In this document: piece after piece, positions 34,555 to 45,544 of the stretch | Numbering within the stretch: the first letter of the stretch is position 1 | Layout of the letters: each line of letters begins with the position of its first letter | Assembly: GCA_025403435.1 (NCBI GenBank) | Contig: CM046333.1 | Span: 14,967,770 to 15,031,769 of the forward strand | Length of the DNA: 64,000 bases | Direction: 5' to 3' | Origin: Artocarpus heterophyllus | Taxonomy: Eukaryota > Streptophyta > Magnoliopsida > Rosales > Moraceae | Notes under the pieces: model-generated | Databases searched by the model: none | Seen by the model: only the letters and a program-made list of their open reading frames with translations | What the model was told of the DNA's origin: nothing | Translations under genes and position numbers: made by a program

Positions 34555-35070
34555 TTTAAAAATCACCACTTTACTTCCTAAACTTTTAAAACTCTTTATT
34601 TTATCCTTTAATTTGTTTTTCATCTAAATTAATAGACTTAAGCCTATGTGACTTGCATATAGATCACTTATAAGGCAAAAACCATAATTTATCACTCCAA
34701 GTTCTTTTTATAAAGTTTACACTCCATTTAGGGTTTTTTTTCCTCTCTAAACTCTCATTCTCACTGTCATCCGGGACCTTTATAGAGATATAGGGTTGAA
34801 GCAAATTGAATCTTATCTGGATGCTTCTATAGTTACCAATGGTCTTTTCATAGTGTTTTCAACTGGAGTGTGATGTCATCCTTTCAAGAAGACAAAAAAA
34901 AAAAACCTTAAATGAAGTGTAAACGTGAAAAAAGAACTTGGAGTGATAAATTGTCATTTTTGCTGTTACAAATGACCTATGTGCAAGTCACATGGACTTA
35001 AGAATGTCAATTTGGACAAAAAAATGGATGTAAAGGACAAAGTGTGGAGTTTTGAAAGTTTAAAGACAAG
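34555..35070. repeat. Long imperfect inverted repeat (arms ~175 bp, loop ~165 bp), MITE-like
   Basis: The left arm 34560-34738 (words TATGTGACTTGCATATAGAT, TTTATCACTCCAAGTTCTTT, TTTACACTCCATTTAGG) is the inverse of the right arm 34898-35070 (AAGAACTTGGAGTGATAAAT, GACCTATGTGCAAGTCACAT). Pairing is good over most of each arm. Its outer edge abuts the Tat-element LTR at 35081. Non-coding; the RNA would fold into a long hairpin. 33566-34554 between this and the previous repeat holds only unassigned short frames. Confidence 0.8.
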
Positions 35071-35080
35071 TCGTGACTGT

Positions 35081-35428
35081 TGATCTTACCGAGGTCCGGC
35101 GTCAAATCAACACCACGTGCGGCTGCGCACGGTGTCTAGCTCTTCCTGGCTCGCCTCTACCCGGTCGGCTGTACCTGCAACAAGAGGAGGGACGCTTCAG
35201 AGGCGAGAGAAAAGGCGTCAGTCAATAGACAAGGGCTCTTCGATGCTCAAGGCAAGGGTTGCTCGGCAGAGGGCAAGAGCTTATTGGGTGGGAAGTAGCA
35301 CATATATCTAGAATGCAATAAATGCATCCTATTTATAGGCTACCACTTGGACTAGGTGTCAGGTGGGTTTTGCCCATAACCTGGGTGTTACATCAAGGCA
35401 TGTCAAGCAGTAGGTGACAAGTGTCACA
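35081..35428 (-). repeat. 3' LTR of the Tat element (348 bp)
   Basis: On the minus strand it begins TGTGACACTTGTCACC directly after the purine tract CGGAGGGA, and ends ...GATCA at 35081. It aligns with the 5' LTR (48695-49007) except for a 36-bp segment (35393-35428) absent from the 5' LTR; that deletion lies between short GTGTTACA/GTGTCACA repeats. Confidence 0.85.
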
Positions 35429-36102
35429 TCCCTCCGTTGATGGATTGGCTTCCATCGGACGATGAGTTGTTTGCCGTTTGTTGGCCTGTGGTGGTGAGTA
35501 GCAGTCCACTTGTGAATGAGAATAATCCGACCCGATCTGGTACATAGCCTGAGGTGGCAACTTGCTGAGGTGCAGCCTTAGAGGCCCTGAGAAGCACCTC
35601 AAATGCAACATACATTGTCGTCGGGGTTGGTAGTTTGCTCCCTGGTAGCTCCGTCGAGCTGATTGGCCAACCACCTAGAGTTCGTCTCCTTGGTGGTGGC
35701 GCTGAGTTCACCCTTAACATTAGCCCCCCAGTTCACGTGGTCGGTGTCTGACCGGGTGGACTACTTTGAGTGGGTGAGGTCGGCTAGAAAAAGAAGACCA
35801 AAAGGCATTCCAAAGCAGCGTGAGACGAAAGGTCGCGCAGATCAACCGAAGGACACGTGTCGGTCTGTGGTTGATTGCACCGTCTGTCAGGCCTAATGAT
35901 CATGCCTTTTTGTTTTTCGCGACCAGATTTTCTGCCTAAAATGCCTATTAATAGGGCCTTTCTTCCTGTCATTTTTACACAATTAAGACCAAATTTTGCA
36001 TCCACGAGTTTTTAGCTACCGGGCTATAGTTTCTCAGACTGAAAACTTCAAGTTCCTGAACTCCCATAGCCCGATCAGGTAACTTCCCGAGAAGCATGAA
36101 AA

Positions 36103-37455
36103 ATGAGTGTCGTGTCAGATTCTTAGAATATCGACATTTCTTGGTCAGAAAGCAGCCTAGAGGCCAACTCGTCCATGGTCCAAGTTGATATTGAGAGCAT
36201 ATCCCTAGAGCGGGATGGGGTTGGCCGGCTGGAGCAAATATTAAGGGTCGACTCCCAGACCATTTTCGAGCAAGAGTTCCTCGACTTGCTCAATGGCGAG
36301 CGCCCGATGAGGCCGTGTAGGGGCGAGAACCCTTACATAGGGGCGGCCACCGTAGGCTCCTCCTGAGTTACCGTTTGGGAGCGAGCCGAGCTGGAGGCAA
36401 CCGTCGATGTTTCGAGCACATCCGGCTAAAATTTTGGGGCCCCTGTCTAGGTCGCGGGCAGGATTAGAGTGGATATCTCTGATGAGAAACGTGCGGCCAA
36501 GGAGGTAGAGGGGGCAGAATAGCTCGAAATAGAAGAGGACGAGCAGGTCCAAGTCACCCTGGTCCCGGGGGTGACTGCTTACAGGGTGACCCGCCTTAGG
36601 CAGAATTCAACAGTGGCCTATACCAGCGCTATAACGGAGTCTCGGCTGGAGGACTTGCGTGCCTAGTTCAACATCCTGAATAACGTGATCCTTATAGTGC
36701 CTAAGGAGAACGATTCGCCCCTAGAGCCGCCTGAAGGGTGCATAACGCTCTACGTCAAGTTTTTAAGGGCTGGACTACGCCTCCCGTTTCAACCATTCCT
36801 GCGCCGGGCACTTAACAATTTTAATGTGTGCCTTAAGCACCCGACTTAGCTTAACCTGAACAGTTACAGGTCACTGATCATGATGTACATGGTCTGGAGG
36901 TACCACCGGGCAATTGAGATTCCGCTAGAAGCATTTAAACAAGTGTATAAAATGAAGAAGCTTCCTCGGCAGTCTGGGTGGTATTACGTCACTGGCTTCA
37001 GGAAAGACTTCATTCTGGGCAACCCTGACTCGGACAAACTCTGGAAGTACAAGTGGTTCTATTTCAGGGGCAATTATTTAGCCTGAGCTAGTGATGTCGT
37101 CCCTGCCGACCAGCTTGTGCCGAGGACGTTTGAACAAGGGCACGTGTGGTCTAAGACGCCTTAGGCACCGAGCCATGTGATCAAGGCGGTCGAAGACCTG
37201 TTCGAGAAGCTAAAAGTGACCAGGCAGCAGTCCTTCCTACTCGAAAAGAAAACTCTTTTCGGTTATGGCTCATTCGGGGAAGCCAGTAGAATAAATCACC
37301 CACCAACCTGTCCTGCCTTGTCGGCCGGGCAGGTGACGATCACCAGGCCGAGCGCTGTGGACATCCTGGGGCCAAGCATTTTTCGATCCGGGTGGCTGAC
37401 GAGGGAGCCATCATTGTCCAGCCTTCGAGGACTCGTCGAGTGGCTCCTTCGATGA
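36103..37455 (+). pseudogene. Antisense accessory ORF of the Tat element ('putative gypsy-type transposon' / Transposase_28-like)
   Basis: Starting at ATG 36103 (MSVVSDS) one frame runs 1350 nt with no frameshift but eight internal stops: TAG at 36124, 36448, 36520, 36664, 36847 and 37162, TAA at 36427, TGA at 36364 and 37084 (nine including the TAA), ending with TGA 37453. Its conserved core, GCITLYVKFLRAGLRLPFQP, then LNSYRSLIMMYMVWRYH, RQSGWYYVTGFRKDFI and DKLWKYKWFYFRGNYL, is the domain long annotated in plants as a gypsy-type transposon protein and found antisense in the 3' region of Tat-lineage elements. Function unknown. The strand is opposite to gag-pol, so it would need its own promoter. 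Confidence 0.75.
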
Positions 37456-37589
37456 GGGGCCACCCGTGGCGGACGAGGACCTAGAGGATGTGATCTGGCT
37501 TATTAACCCATCTCGCCAGCTCCGGATCGGAGGTCAACCCTGAGTTTTTTTTTTGTGTGCTGACATGATTTTGACTTGGGGAGATTTTG

Positions 37590-38350
37590 GCTTGCAGAAA
37601 TGTCTTCACGGCTGAGCACAGCTGTTGAGAGGTGGGCTCTTATGGAGAGCCTTAGGAAAAAGAAAGGCAAGGCCGTGGAGGTCGGGAGGAAGCGTAAGCG
37701 AACTCCAAGGACAGAGCTTCCCCCCCGACCCGAGCATGTACCCACAACAGTCCAAGAACAACCACCCTAGCCCTTAAGGACCAGGGCCTCATCCAGCGAG
37801 ACGCCCTCAGCAGACATTGCCACCGTGGTCCCTCCGCAGGGTCCCTCGAGGAGATGCTCGAATTTCCAATGAACCATCCTGGATCATCTCGGGAATGCTG
37901 TACCATAGGAGGACTACTTGGTGAATCTCCGAGGGGAGGATTTTTAGGGTCTGTCCGATGCCGCCTTCTACTCTGCTGCCAAGATAAATGCTTACCCAAC
38001 CCGAGCTCTTCTACCTTTGCCTTCTTGGTGAGCACTAAAGCCTTCTTTTTCCTTTCTTCTTGTTCATATATCCCTAGATGAGTGCCTTCCTGCACATGGC
38101 CTACTCGACTGGGCTAAAAGAAGATAACAACGAGAAGGAGAGGCACAAGAAAACATTCCTCAACAAATTAAAGGTCAAGAGGCAGCTCGGTGTCAAGAAC
38201 ATTGAGCTAGACCAAATCAACGTCTCTTTTTCGAGCCGAAGAGGAAGCTCGGAAGGCCAAGGAGGACGCCGTATAGGCCAAGGCGGAGGCTGAGGAGGTG
38301 CTAAGGAAGGCTACGCAGGCGAAGGACAAGGCTACCTCCTTCGCCTGCCC
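37590..38350 (+). pseudogene. Distal part of the antisense accessory ORF (basic and coiled-coil segments)
   Basis: After a T-rich, acceptor-like stretch (TTTTTTTTTT near 37543; CTTGCAG at about 37595) there is a basic frame beginning MSSRLSTAVERWALMESLRK with RKRKRTPRTE. From 38078, MSAFLHMAYSTGLKEDNNEK continues KERHKKTFLNKLKVKRQLG, followed in a shifted frame by AEEEARKAKEDAV and AKAEAEEVLRKATQAKDKA, a strongly helical coiled-coil pattern. This layout (core domain, nuclear-signal-like basic stretch, coiled coil) is common in the antisense ORF of these elements. Broken by frameshifts. Confidence 0.5.
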
Positions 38351-39659
38351 GGCTCAAAGATCAGCTGGTGGCTCTGTAGGCCAAGCACTGGTAATGTTTG
38401 GAAGAGCTCCCCGATCGTCTTGCTCAAGCCGTGGAGGAATTCAAGACGTCCCTGAAGTGTGTCGATTACTACTACTTCAGCACGACAAACCTCCGAGATC
38501 ATCTGATCCGATAGCACCCTGAGGCTAAAGGCTTCGACTGGTCGCTCATAGTCGAGCCAGAGCAAGGTGTTGCTCAACAACAACAAGGTGAGGAGGTTGT
38601 CGAAGTGGACGACGACAATAATGGGGAAGAACAGAGCACCGGTGGCTGCGGAGGCAAGGAAGGCGATGCCGGGGATAGGGCCCAGACCTAGGACATCATT
38701 TTCTTTGTTGTTTTGTTTGTTTTTCTGGGCTCGGGAGGTGCCCGGTTAGTTGTACCTCCCCACCACCACTTATGAATATATTTTGATTTTTCCCAAATTC
38801 ATCGCTTCTCAGATTTCTTGTATATATTTTAGTATTTTCCAATGCGATTGTTCTTGGGAAAACATTTCCAGGAAAATATTTTCATGTTTCTTGATGACGG
38901 GTTTCTTGGGAACGTAGTTAAACCTTCGTTTCACCAAGTTAGCATATAGACCTCAGCACAAAATTGGGTTAGGAATTTGGACAAGTTGGGTACTCCTCGG
39001 GAGGGGCATCCCTAAACTATGTTTTCTGAGCTTCCATCTTTCCAATTTGTATTGATGCCGAGTATATTACCACGATAATTATTGAGTTAATCCGAGCAGG
39101 GAAGGTATCCCTGTTTTCTCGGTTGGGCAGAGTACAATAACGGCATGTGAGTACCCTTACCCTGTCGCCCCCCTAAACTTGTCTAAGTTTGAGAAAACTT
39201 TGCAATTCTAATATTGATCAGGCACATAGTGGTGCTAGGCGACTCATTGGGTGGTCTACACGATGACAGACTGGCGAGGTGCCGATCAGCCCCCAACTCG
39301 GTTATTAGGATGACTCTTTTTTTGGGAGTTATTATCAGATCCTCTAGGCTGGAGTTATGGTATCCCTTTTTGGGTCTGTTCATTTCCGTTAAACACATTG
39401 CACCATGGAATGGTGTTAGAAATTTACATTTCATTGACGTGTAGTATTTACATCCCAGTCCTATTGAATAGCTCTAGTTACAAAAAAAAATATATAGCCA
39501 GAGATCAAAAAAGGTTTCTGGCTTCGATCTAGCAAAAGAATCTTTCCAGGAGCTTGGCGTTCCAAGGATGAGCCAGCTAGATTCCCCCCATGTCAGGTCA
39601 CTTGTACATGCCCAGCCAAACGATGCCGACGACCCTATACAGCCCATCCCACTTTGGAC

Positions 39660-40300
39660 CAAAAGACCCTAAACCGGGCTACTGAACCGTGACCTTTTTT
39701 AGTACCAAATCCTTGATTTTGAAGCTCCTCGATTGGACCCGCTTGTTGTAATACCGAGCGACTACCTAATTCCAGGCTGCATTACGGATTGCTGCCCGAT
39801 TTCTTTTTTCTTCGAGTATGTCCAGCTCAGACATCATGACCTTAGCATTCTGAGCTTCCTCATAATGTTCGATTCTAAAGCTAGGTAGCCCCACCTCGAC
39901 CGGGATGACAACCTCTGCCCCATACACGAGGGAGAACATGGTCTCCTCGGTAGCTATCTGGGCAGTTGTGCGGTAAGCCTAGAGCACTTTTGGGAGCTAG
40001 TCGATCCATGCCCCCTTAAGGCCCTCGAGCTTTTTCTTCAAGTTGTCCTTGATTGTTTTGTTAACTACCTCCACTTGGCCGTTGCTCTGGGGGTAGCTTG
40101 GCAAGAAGAAAACTTTCTTGATGCTGAGATGCTCGCACAGGCATAGGAGACCAGAGGACTCGAACTGTTTGGCATTGTCGGTCATGATCGTGTGTGGGAT
40201 TTTGAACCGGTAAATGATGTTCTTCCACACGAAGTTGGTACACTTTGCTTTAGTTATATTGGTACACTTTGCCCCCTAGAATGGTTACCACATAAACCTT
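39660..40300 (-). pseudogene. Integrase remnant of the Tat element
   Basis: 39997-40230 (minus) contains IIYRFKIPHTIMTDNAKQFE (the second catalytic D in TDN), FFLPSYPQSNGQVEVVNKTI (the catalytic E in 'QxNGQvE') and DNLKKKLEGLKGAWID. Continuation toward 39660 in other frames contains the C-terminal region. The N-terminal zinc finger, expected near 40300, is not clear. Role in the family: insertion of cDNA. Stops make it inactive. Confidence 0.8.
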
Positions 40301-40364
40301 TATGGATCTCCCTCATTAGGTACTCGGCTTCTCTAGAGCCTACGTAACTTAAACATGGCGTGGT

Positions 40365-40889
40365 TTAGCCTCGTTGATACAGTCGTCCTCCGATCATCGA
40401 ATACCAAGCTGAGCTGTTGCATATCCGACGTGCCTGTTCTCGGTCGCCAGGCAATTTGACTGTGGTCAAGTATCGGATGATCGGGTCCATCCATGTGGTC
40501 TCGAGTTCCTCGGCTACATTCGCGACCCCTCTGTGTATGCTTGGCTTGGCCAATCTTTCGATAGGGACTGAAGCCAGGTCGCTATCACCGAGACCCAAAG
40601 CTAGTCGAACAAGGTAGTCGGCCTCTGAGTTTTTTGACCTGGGGATCTATTTGAATGAGTAGGATTTAAATTGTTCGAGCAGCAGCTTGACCTCTTGCAA
40701 ATAGGCTGCCATTGAATCTGCGCGGGCTTGGAATACTCTAGTGACTTGCTGGACAACGAGCATGGAATCACTGTGAATGATTATGCGGTCTACCCCAAGA
40801 CCTCTGGTGATCAAAAGTTTGGCCAGGAGTGCTTCGTACTCTGCCTCGTTATTTGAGGCCTTAAAGTCGAAACGGAGTGCGTAGATCAC
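40365..40889 (-). pseudogene. Second (archaeal-type) RNase H and linker to integrase, Tat element
   Basis: 40647-40889 (minus) reads ALRFDFKASNNEAEYEALLA, GLGVDRIIIHSDSMLVVQQV, the typical 'NNxAEYEALL' and 'DSxLVvxQv' blocks of the additional RNase H domain of Tat elements. 40365-40598 continues with DPIIRYLTTVKLPGDREQAR and YSMIGGRLYQRG, the linker normally placed before integrase. The 5' part of the RNase H (the 'YVDGASN' segment) is missing at the copia insertion point near 40905. Confidence 0.8.
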
Positions 40890-40904
40890 CTTGTATCCGT
40901 CCAG

Positions 40905-41526
40905 GCTTATTAATATCAGCAGGAGACTCCCTGATCAGCAGTTCAAACTCTTGTAACTGTTTCATCAGTTCTGTCAAGGTCATATCCCGTCTATTGCTTA
41001 GATTAAAAGTAGCTCTAAACGGAATAAATTCCTTAGACAGAGTCTCAAAGACCATAGTCATCTGAGTTTCAGCATCGATGTCGGCTCCATTGGTTTGAGC
41101 CTCAGCGAGGTAACCCATGACCAACATCATGTGCTCCTTTACAGATGTCCCCGGTCTCTGTCTACAGTTTAAGAGTTTCCGAAGCGCCCCTTGCCGCTTT
41201 GTTATGGCCTGGCCTCCAAACATGTCCTCAAGATTATCCAAGATCTGCTTCGCAGTCTCATAATCCTGATGTTGAGCCTACAGCACGTTATTCATGCTTG
41301 CCATAACATAGAAGCGGGCCTGATCATTAGCATCTTTCCAGCGTTCGTACGCTTGGAATTGCTCATTACTTGAGTCTCCCGTAGGCTCGGGAGGACAAGG
41401 AGTTGTCAGAACATATTTCAGTTTCTCAAAGGAAAGGACGATGTCCAGGTTCCGTTTCCAATCATTATAGTTCTCACCGGTTAATTGGTTTTTGTCAAGT
41501 ATCGATGATAAAGCGTTTTTAGACAT
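40905..41526 (-). pseudogene. Ty1/copia gag (UBN2-type) fragment, one in-frame stop
   Basis: ATG at 41526 starts MSKNALSSILDKNQLTGENY, with NDWKRNLDIVLSFEKLKYVL, then WKDANDQARFYVMASMNNVL and a TAG at about 41277. The same frame continues AQHQDYETAKQILDNLEDMF and SVKEHMMLVMGYLAEAQTNG, ending with LLIRESPADINK at the junction. This is the classic plant copia gag. The stop sits where a glutamine (CAG) is expected. The zinc knuckle and all downstream pol are missing. Confidence 0.85.
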
Positions 41527-42497
41527 TTTCAATCTACAATAAAGAATCATATACCAAACATAAGCAAACATATATAATAATTTAGTAAGATAACACAATC
41601 ATGTAAAATCATACAAATGTGTTTATGTGTCAAAACCTTGAAAATATCACAACCTTACAACGATAATTCCCAACTCAGAATTCAACAAGCTCCTAGGGGA
41701 GTCATGCCAAATTCAATCAGGAACACGGATCCCCTCCTGATTAATATATGCCATCCAGGACCCGTATGATCCAGCATATACTAATAATCGTTTCTTTGGC
41801 CATTAATTTTATTAACAGAGCTCCTAGGGGAGGTTAATAATAAAATTAACGTGAGTGTATAACCACCGTTTTAATATTTTATCCATGATTTATAATCACC
41901 ACCTAGGGGTGTGCAACCATAAATCATACTAAAATACCTTATCCTTTCAGAGATCCAATCTGGTACATGATAGAAATCCCTTCCTAGGGGTTGGGACCAT
42001 CATGTTCTTCCTATGGACCAACGATGGAGGCCTTAGGTTCTCTCTTCGAAAACCTTCTCCCACTCAATCTTTTGAAGTCAAGGTTTTATTTTAAAATTAT
42101 GCATGAACAATTTTAATATGAGCGGCACTCCCTATTCTATATGACATGTTATCAATATACATGGTAAATCATATTATAATGCAGACAAGCAAAGCAATCA
42201 AGCAAAGCTACAAGCATAATAATAATAATAACCGTAATATTATGGTTCCACCCTAGAGAATAGAAAAAACTAAGATTACAAGAGAATAATCGAGACATTT
42301 ATCGATTCTTCATCCTTGAATCCTCAAGCTGTATCCTTCTTCATGTAATATCCATCTTCAAGTCCTCAATCCCGTATGAATCGAACACTTCATATTTCCG
42401 GTCATATCCAAATTTAATGTTTCTCAGAATCGTCCCAAAAATAAAATTAAAACTGTACCAAAAATTGCACCTTTTCTGGACACTTGGCTGCTCTCGG

Positions 42498-42678
42498 TCG
42501 GCAGGCCGATCTAGGTGATCGGCCTACCGATCATGGAGGTTCGGCCTGCCGAACATGAAGGTTCGGCCTGCCGGCAGAGCACCAAAATTTCTGCCCCACT
42601 GTCGGCCTGCCGGACCGTACGTCCGGCCTGCCGATCTGTGACCTTCGGCCTGCCGAACTGTGAGGTCCGGCATGCCGA
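42498..42678 (+). repeat. Best-preserved array of TCGGCCTGCCGA near-palindromes, 21-22-bp period
   Basis: Core start positions are 42498, 42519, 42541, 42563, 42602, 42623, 42645 and 42667; steps are 21, 22, 22, 39, 21, 22, 22. The first core has AG at its centre and the rest CT, AT or TA. It lies in the untranslated leader of the copia element, between primer site and gag. A 96-codon frame here is a by-product of the GC-rich repeats. Confidence 0.9.
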
Positions 42679-43178
42679 CCGAGCAGAAAACCCTCAATCC
42701 AGAAAATACAATTTTAATGCAATTTATCAATTTTATTTTCAACAATTCAAAAACATAAAATTAGAGACTCAGGAAATACCTGGAGGCGCCATCATCAATC
42801 TTTAAGTTCCGACTTCTCGTTCCGTCTTCTCTGAATAATTATTTAATTACAAAATTCTTACAAATTAAAAATTAAATAATAATTCCAAGACGGAGATGAT
42901 AGTCCGCCATCTAATTACATGAAAAACCTAGATACACATTCTAACCTCTAAGGAACCATAACCGGTATTAATTAATTAATAAATAATTAAACAACAATTT
43001 AATCAACCATAATTAATTAATAAACATTCACCATATAATCCATGACAACATATATATTATATAGAAACCTAGAGTGCCATCTCTCTATAAAATTTAATTC
43101 AAGCATTGGAGAGATTAAGATCACAAAATTTATGCATATAACATGATCACAAACTTGCAAATTTATGTAAAAACCTCG

Positions 43179-43190
43179 GCTCTGATACCA
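43179..43190 (-). other. Copia primer-binding site (initiator methionine tRNA type)
   Basis: The minus strand reads TGGTATCAGAGC two bases after the LTR end, the standard plant copia site complementary to the 3' end of initiator tRNA-Met. It fixes the orientation and the LTR boundary at 43193. Confidence 0.9.
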
Positions 43191-43192
43191 AT

Positions 43193-45224
43193 TGTTCGAA
43201 ACAAAGTGCGCAGCGGAATTTTAAAAATTTTTCATCAGAGTATTTTCCAAAACACAAGTTTGACATGTTATATGTATAAATTAAACAGATCTTACTAACC
43301 TCAGTGTGCCGAAGAACCTCCGCGACCTGTGTAGAGAAGTAACGTTCCAGAAGAGCCTCAACCAACTGGTCTTCTTTGCTATTCTCTATCCACAACCGGA
43401 GTGAGTGTGGGCTCACACGTACAGCTCTTCCACCGGTGACTCTTCTTCCAACCAATAGAGAGAACCCAAAGCTAGTGTTCGTGATTTGTGAACAAAAGCT
43501 CTCAGGGAGTTTTCAGATGCTCACTAGAAGAGTATCACTCTTAATCTCTCAAATTGATCTGAGTAAATCATTAGACTCACTCCCTTTTTATACCTATTGG
43601 TCCTTGGGGTCAGTCCATATCAGATTAGGTCTCAAAAATCGAAACAGAATCAAGTTCGGATCAATATCTGATAAGATACGCGTGAAAAACGCGTAATCTT
43701 AACTGTCGCGGTCGGCATGCCGAACTGTGAGATAGGCAGGCCGAACTGGCCAGTTCGGCAGGCCGAACACGTCATCCGGCATGCCAAACTGCCAAGAAAA
43801 AATCTCCGCGAATCTTTTATTTTCCACCCGAGATTCTAAAGGATAAAGTCTCAGTTTTGATTCAAATAGCCCAATAGAAAAGATATCTGATCAAAACAAA
43901 CTTTATCAAGATAATCTCTAAGAAAATAAATCAATTCACAATAATTCTACAAGTTTATCTTGTTCTAATTGTCCAAAATTAAAACAACCGATAAACAGAC
44001 AAGAATTATCCAAACGCCATAATTCAACAAGTTATCTTGAACTAATTTCTTACATAATTAATTCAACCGATAAACAGACATGAATTATTTGATTCTTATA
44101 AATTTTAAACCAATCTGATAAATCCGACATAAGTCACCAATTATTGGAAAAGCACGCCGTGTCGTTACAGGATTTTGTGAGCTAGCAAAGGGGACCAAAA
44201 TGGACCTATAAAGTTCAAGCTCATGATAATTATGAAACCCAATATCCCAGATATACATTTCACAATTATCAACTCCAACGCTACTCCACTAAAAGCTTGG
44301 AGCTGCACTCTCGAACTTTATAGAATTACGAAGCTCGTGTAGCTAAGTCTCCATGACATATCATAGTGTATCGCATCCCCATATGATCATCCATAATCGG
44401 CTTAAGGACAAGTTCTGTCTTACCTTCCCGATTATTTTTATCTTACGTTCCATTGTCTCACCATTAGAAAACTCACCATCCAAAGATAGTATACCATTCG
44501 GTTACACCTATGTATCCAAATGGTTGAGCGCTCCAGTTTTCCAATTACAGGACAACGCATATAAGAGGATATCATTACTCCTAAAGAGGAGCTATGGATT
44601 CCATATCTATGAATAACAAGTCTACGCTACCAAGAGTCATGCCTCCAACGTACCGGCATGCATGCCACTATAGAGATGTGGGAGTCACCCATTGGTACAT
44701 CAAAAGACACAAGTCGAGACAACGGGCCCATTATTCATTTCAGGATTAAGATACAATACAAATGATTGTCTAAAGTGAATCGATTTGCCAAGACAGAATT
44801 ATTAATCCAAATCAATTCACTTTATGTCCCGATCCAACACATCGTCACCTATGACAACGCGCCAATGTTTCTATTCACGGAGTCCAACTCCGATGGCCAA
44901 GACAAACCATCTCCCAAAAGGGATATAGACAACATAACAATCTTTACATGAATAAAGCGCCCAACTTTATTCCCTCGATTGCGGATCATATATTTTAGAC
45001 CATCACCTTAAGAGTCGTGTCTACCGCATAATCATCCCATCATATGCCCAACTCTTAAGGTTTAGACTGATAGTCTCAGACTACTGTTTGCTTATCATAC
45101 ATTCAACAAATATGAACGTAAAGAGGACAATATTTGGTATATATAAATGAATAAATTCTTTATTGATAAAAATGTCTCCAAAAACGTATTACATTTTTAC
45201 TCCTTAGAGCATACATGTCTAACA
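43193..45224 (-). repeat. 5' LTR of the nested copia element (2032 bp)
   Basis: Plus-strand ends are TGTTCGAAACAAAG and ATGTCTAACA. It is adjacent to the primer site on one side and to Tat sequence on the other. It aligns throughout with 13311-15363 and, in reverse, with 22458-24316. A near-palindrome array lies at 43712-43787. Confidence 0.85.
43712..43787 (+). repeat. Near-palindrome array inside the copia LTR, 21-22-bp period
   Basis: Cores at 43712 (TCGGCATGCCGA, a perfect palindrome), 43733 (TAGGCAGGCCGA), 43755 (TCGGCAGGCCGA) and 43776 (CCGGCATGCCAA); steps 21, 22 and 21 bp. Confidence 0.9.
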
Positions 45225-45544
45225 ATGGGGACATCTGGTGCCTCTACAGGCGCCTTCTCGGCCAGCGATGTTCCTTGCTCAGCATCAGTAAATTCAGCAA
45301 TGAAATCTACGAGGGCCTAAGCCTTGATGGCTATCCTCGGCACGAAGTGAACATCATACTGACTGAGCTCTACTGACCATTTAGCCATGCAGCCTGATAT
45401 TTCTGAGCTCTAGAGAACTTACCGGAGAGGAAACTTGGTCGGGACTTGTATTGTATGGCCTTGAAAGTAGGGCCGCAACGTGCGAGCGGACGTGATTAAG
45501 GCAAAGGCCAACTTCTTGAGTGGGGAATACCACTCTTTGACACC

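Larger units (their letters stand above)
40905..45224 (-). mobile_element. Truncated Ty1/copia element (5' LTR, primer site, leader, gag) nested in the Tat element
   Basis: On the minus strand: 5' LTR 45224-43193, primer site 43190-43179, a 1.65-kb leader (41527-43178) with a near-palindrome array, and gag 41526-40905. The sequence then returns abruptly to Tat RNase H. Protease, integrase, reverse transcriptase and the 3' LTR are absent, and a stretch of the Tat RNase H is also gone, so a deletion after insertion is likely. Related LTRs occur at 13311 and 22458. Confidence 0.8.

Noticed and set aside
42498..42678. Regularly spaced palindromic repeats resembling a CRISPR array
   Set aside because: Plant nuclear context, 12-bp cores with ~10-bp spacers, no leader or cas genes, and location inside retroelement leader/LTR sequence; treated as a retroelement array instead.
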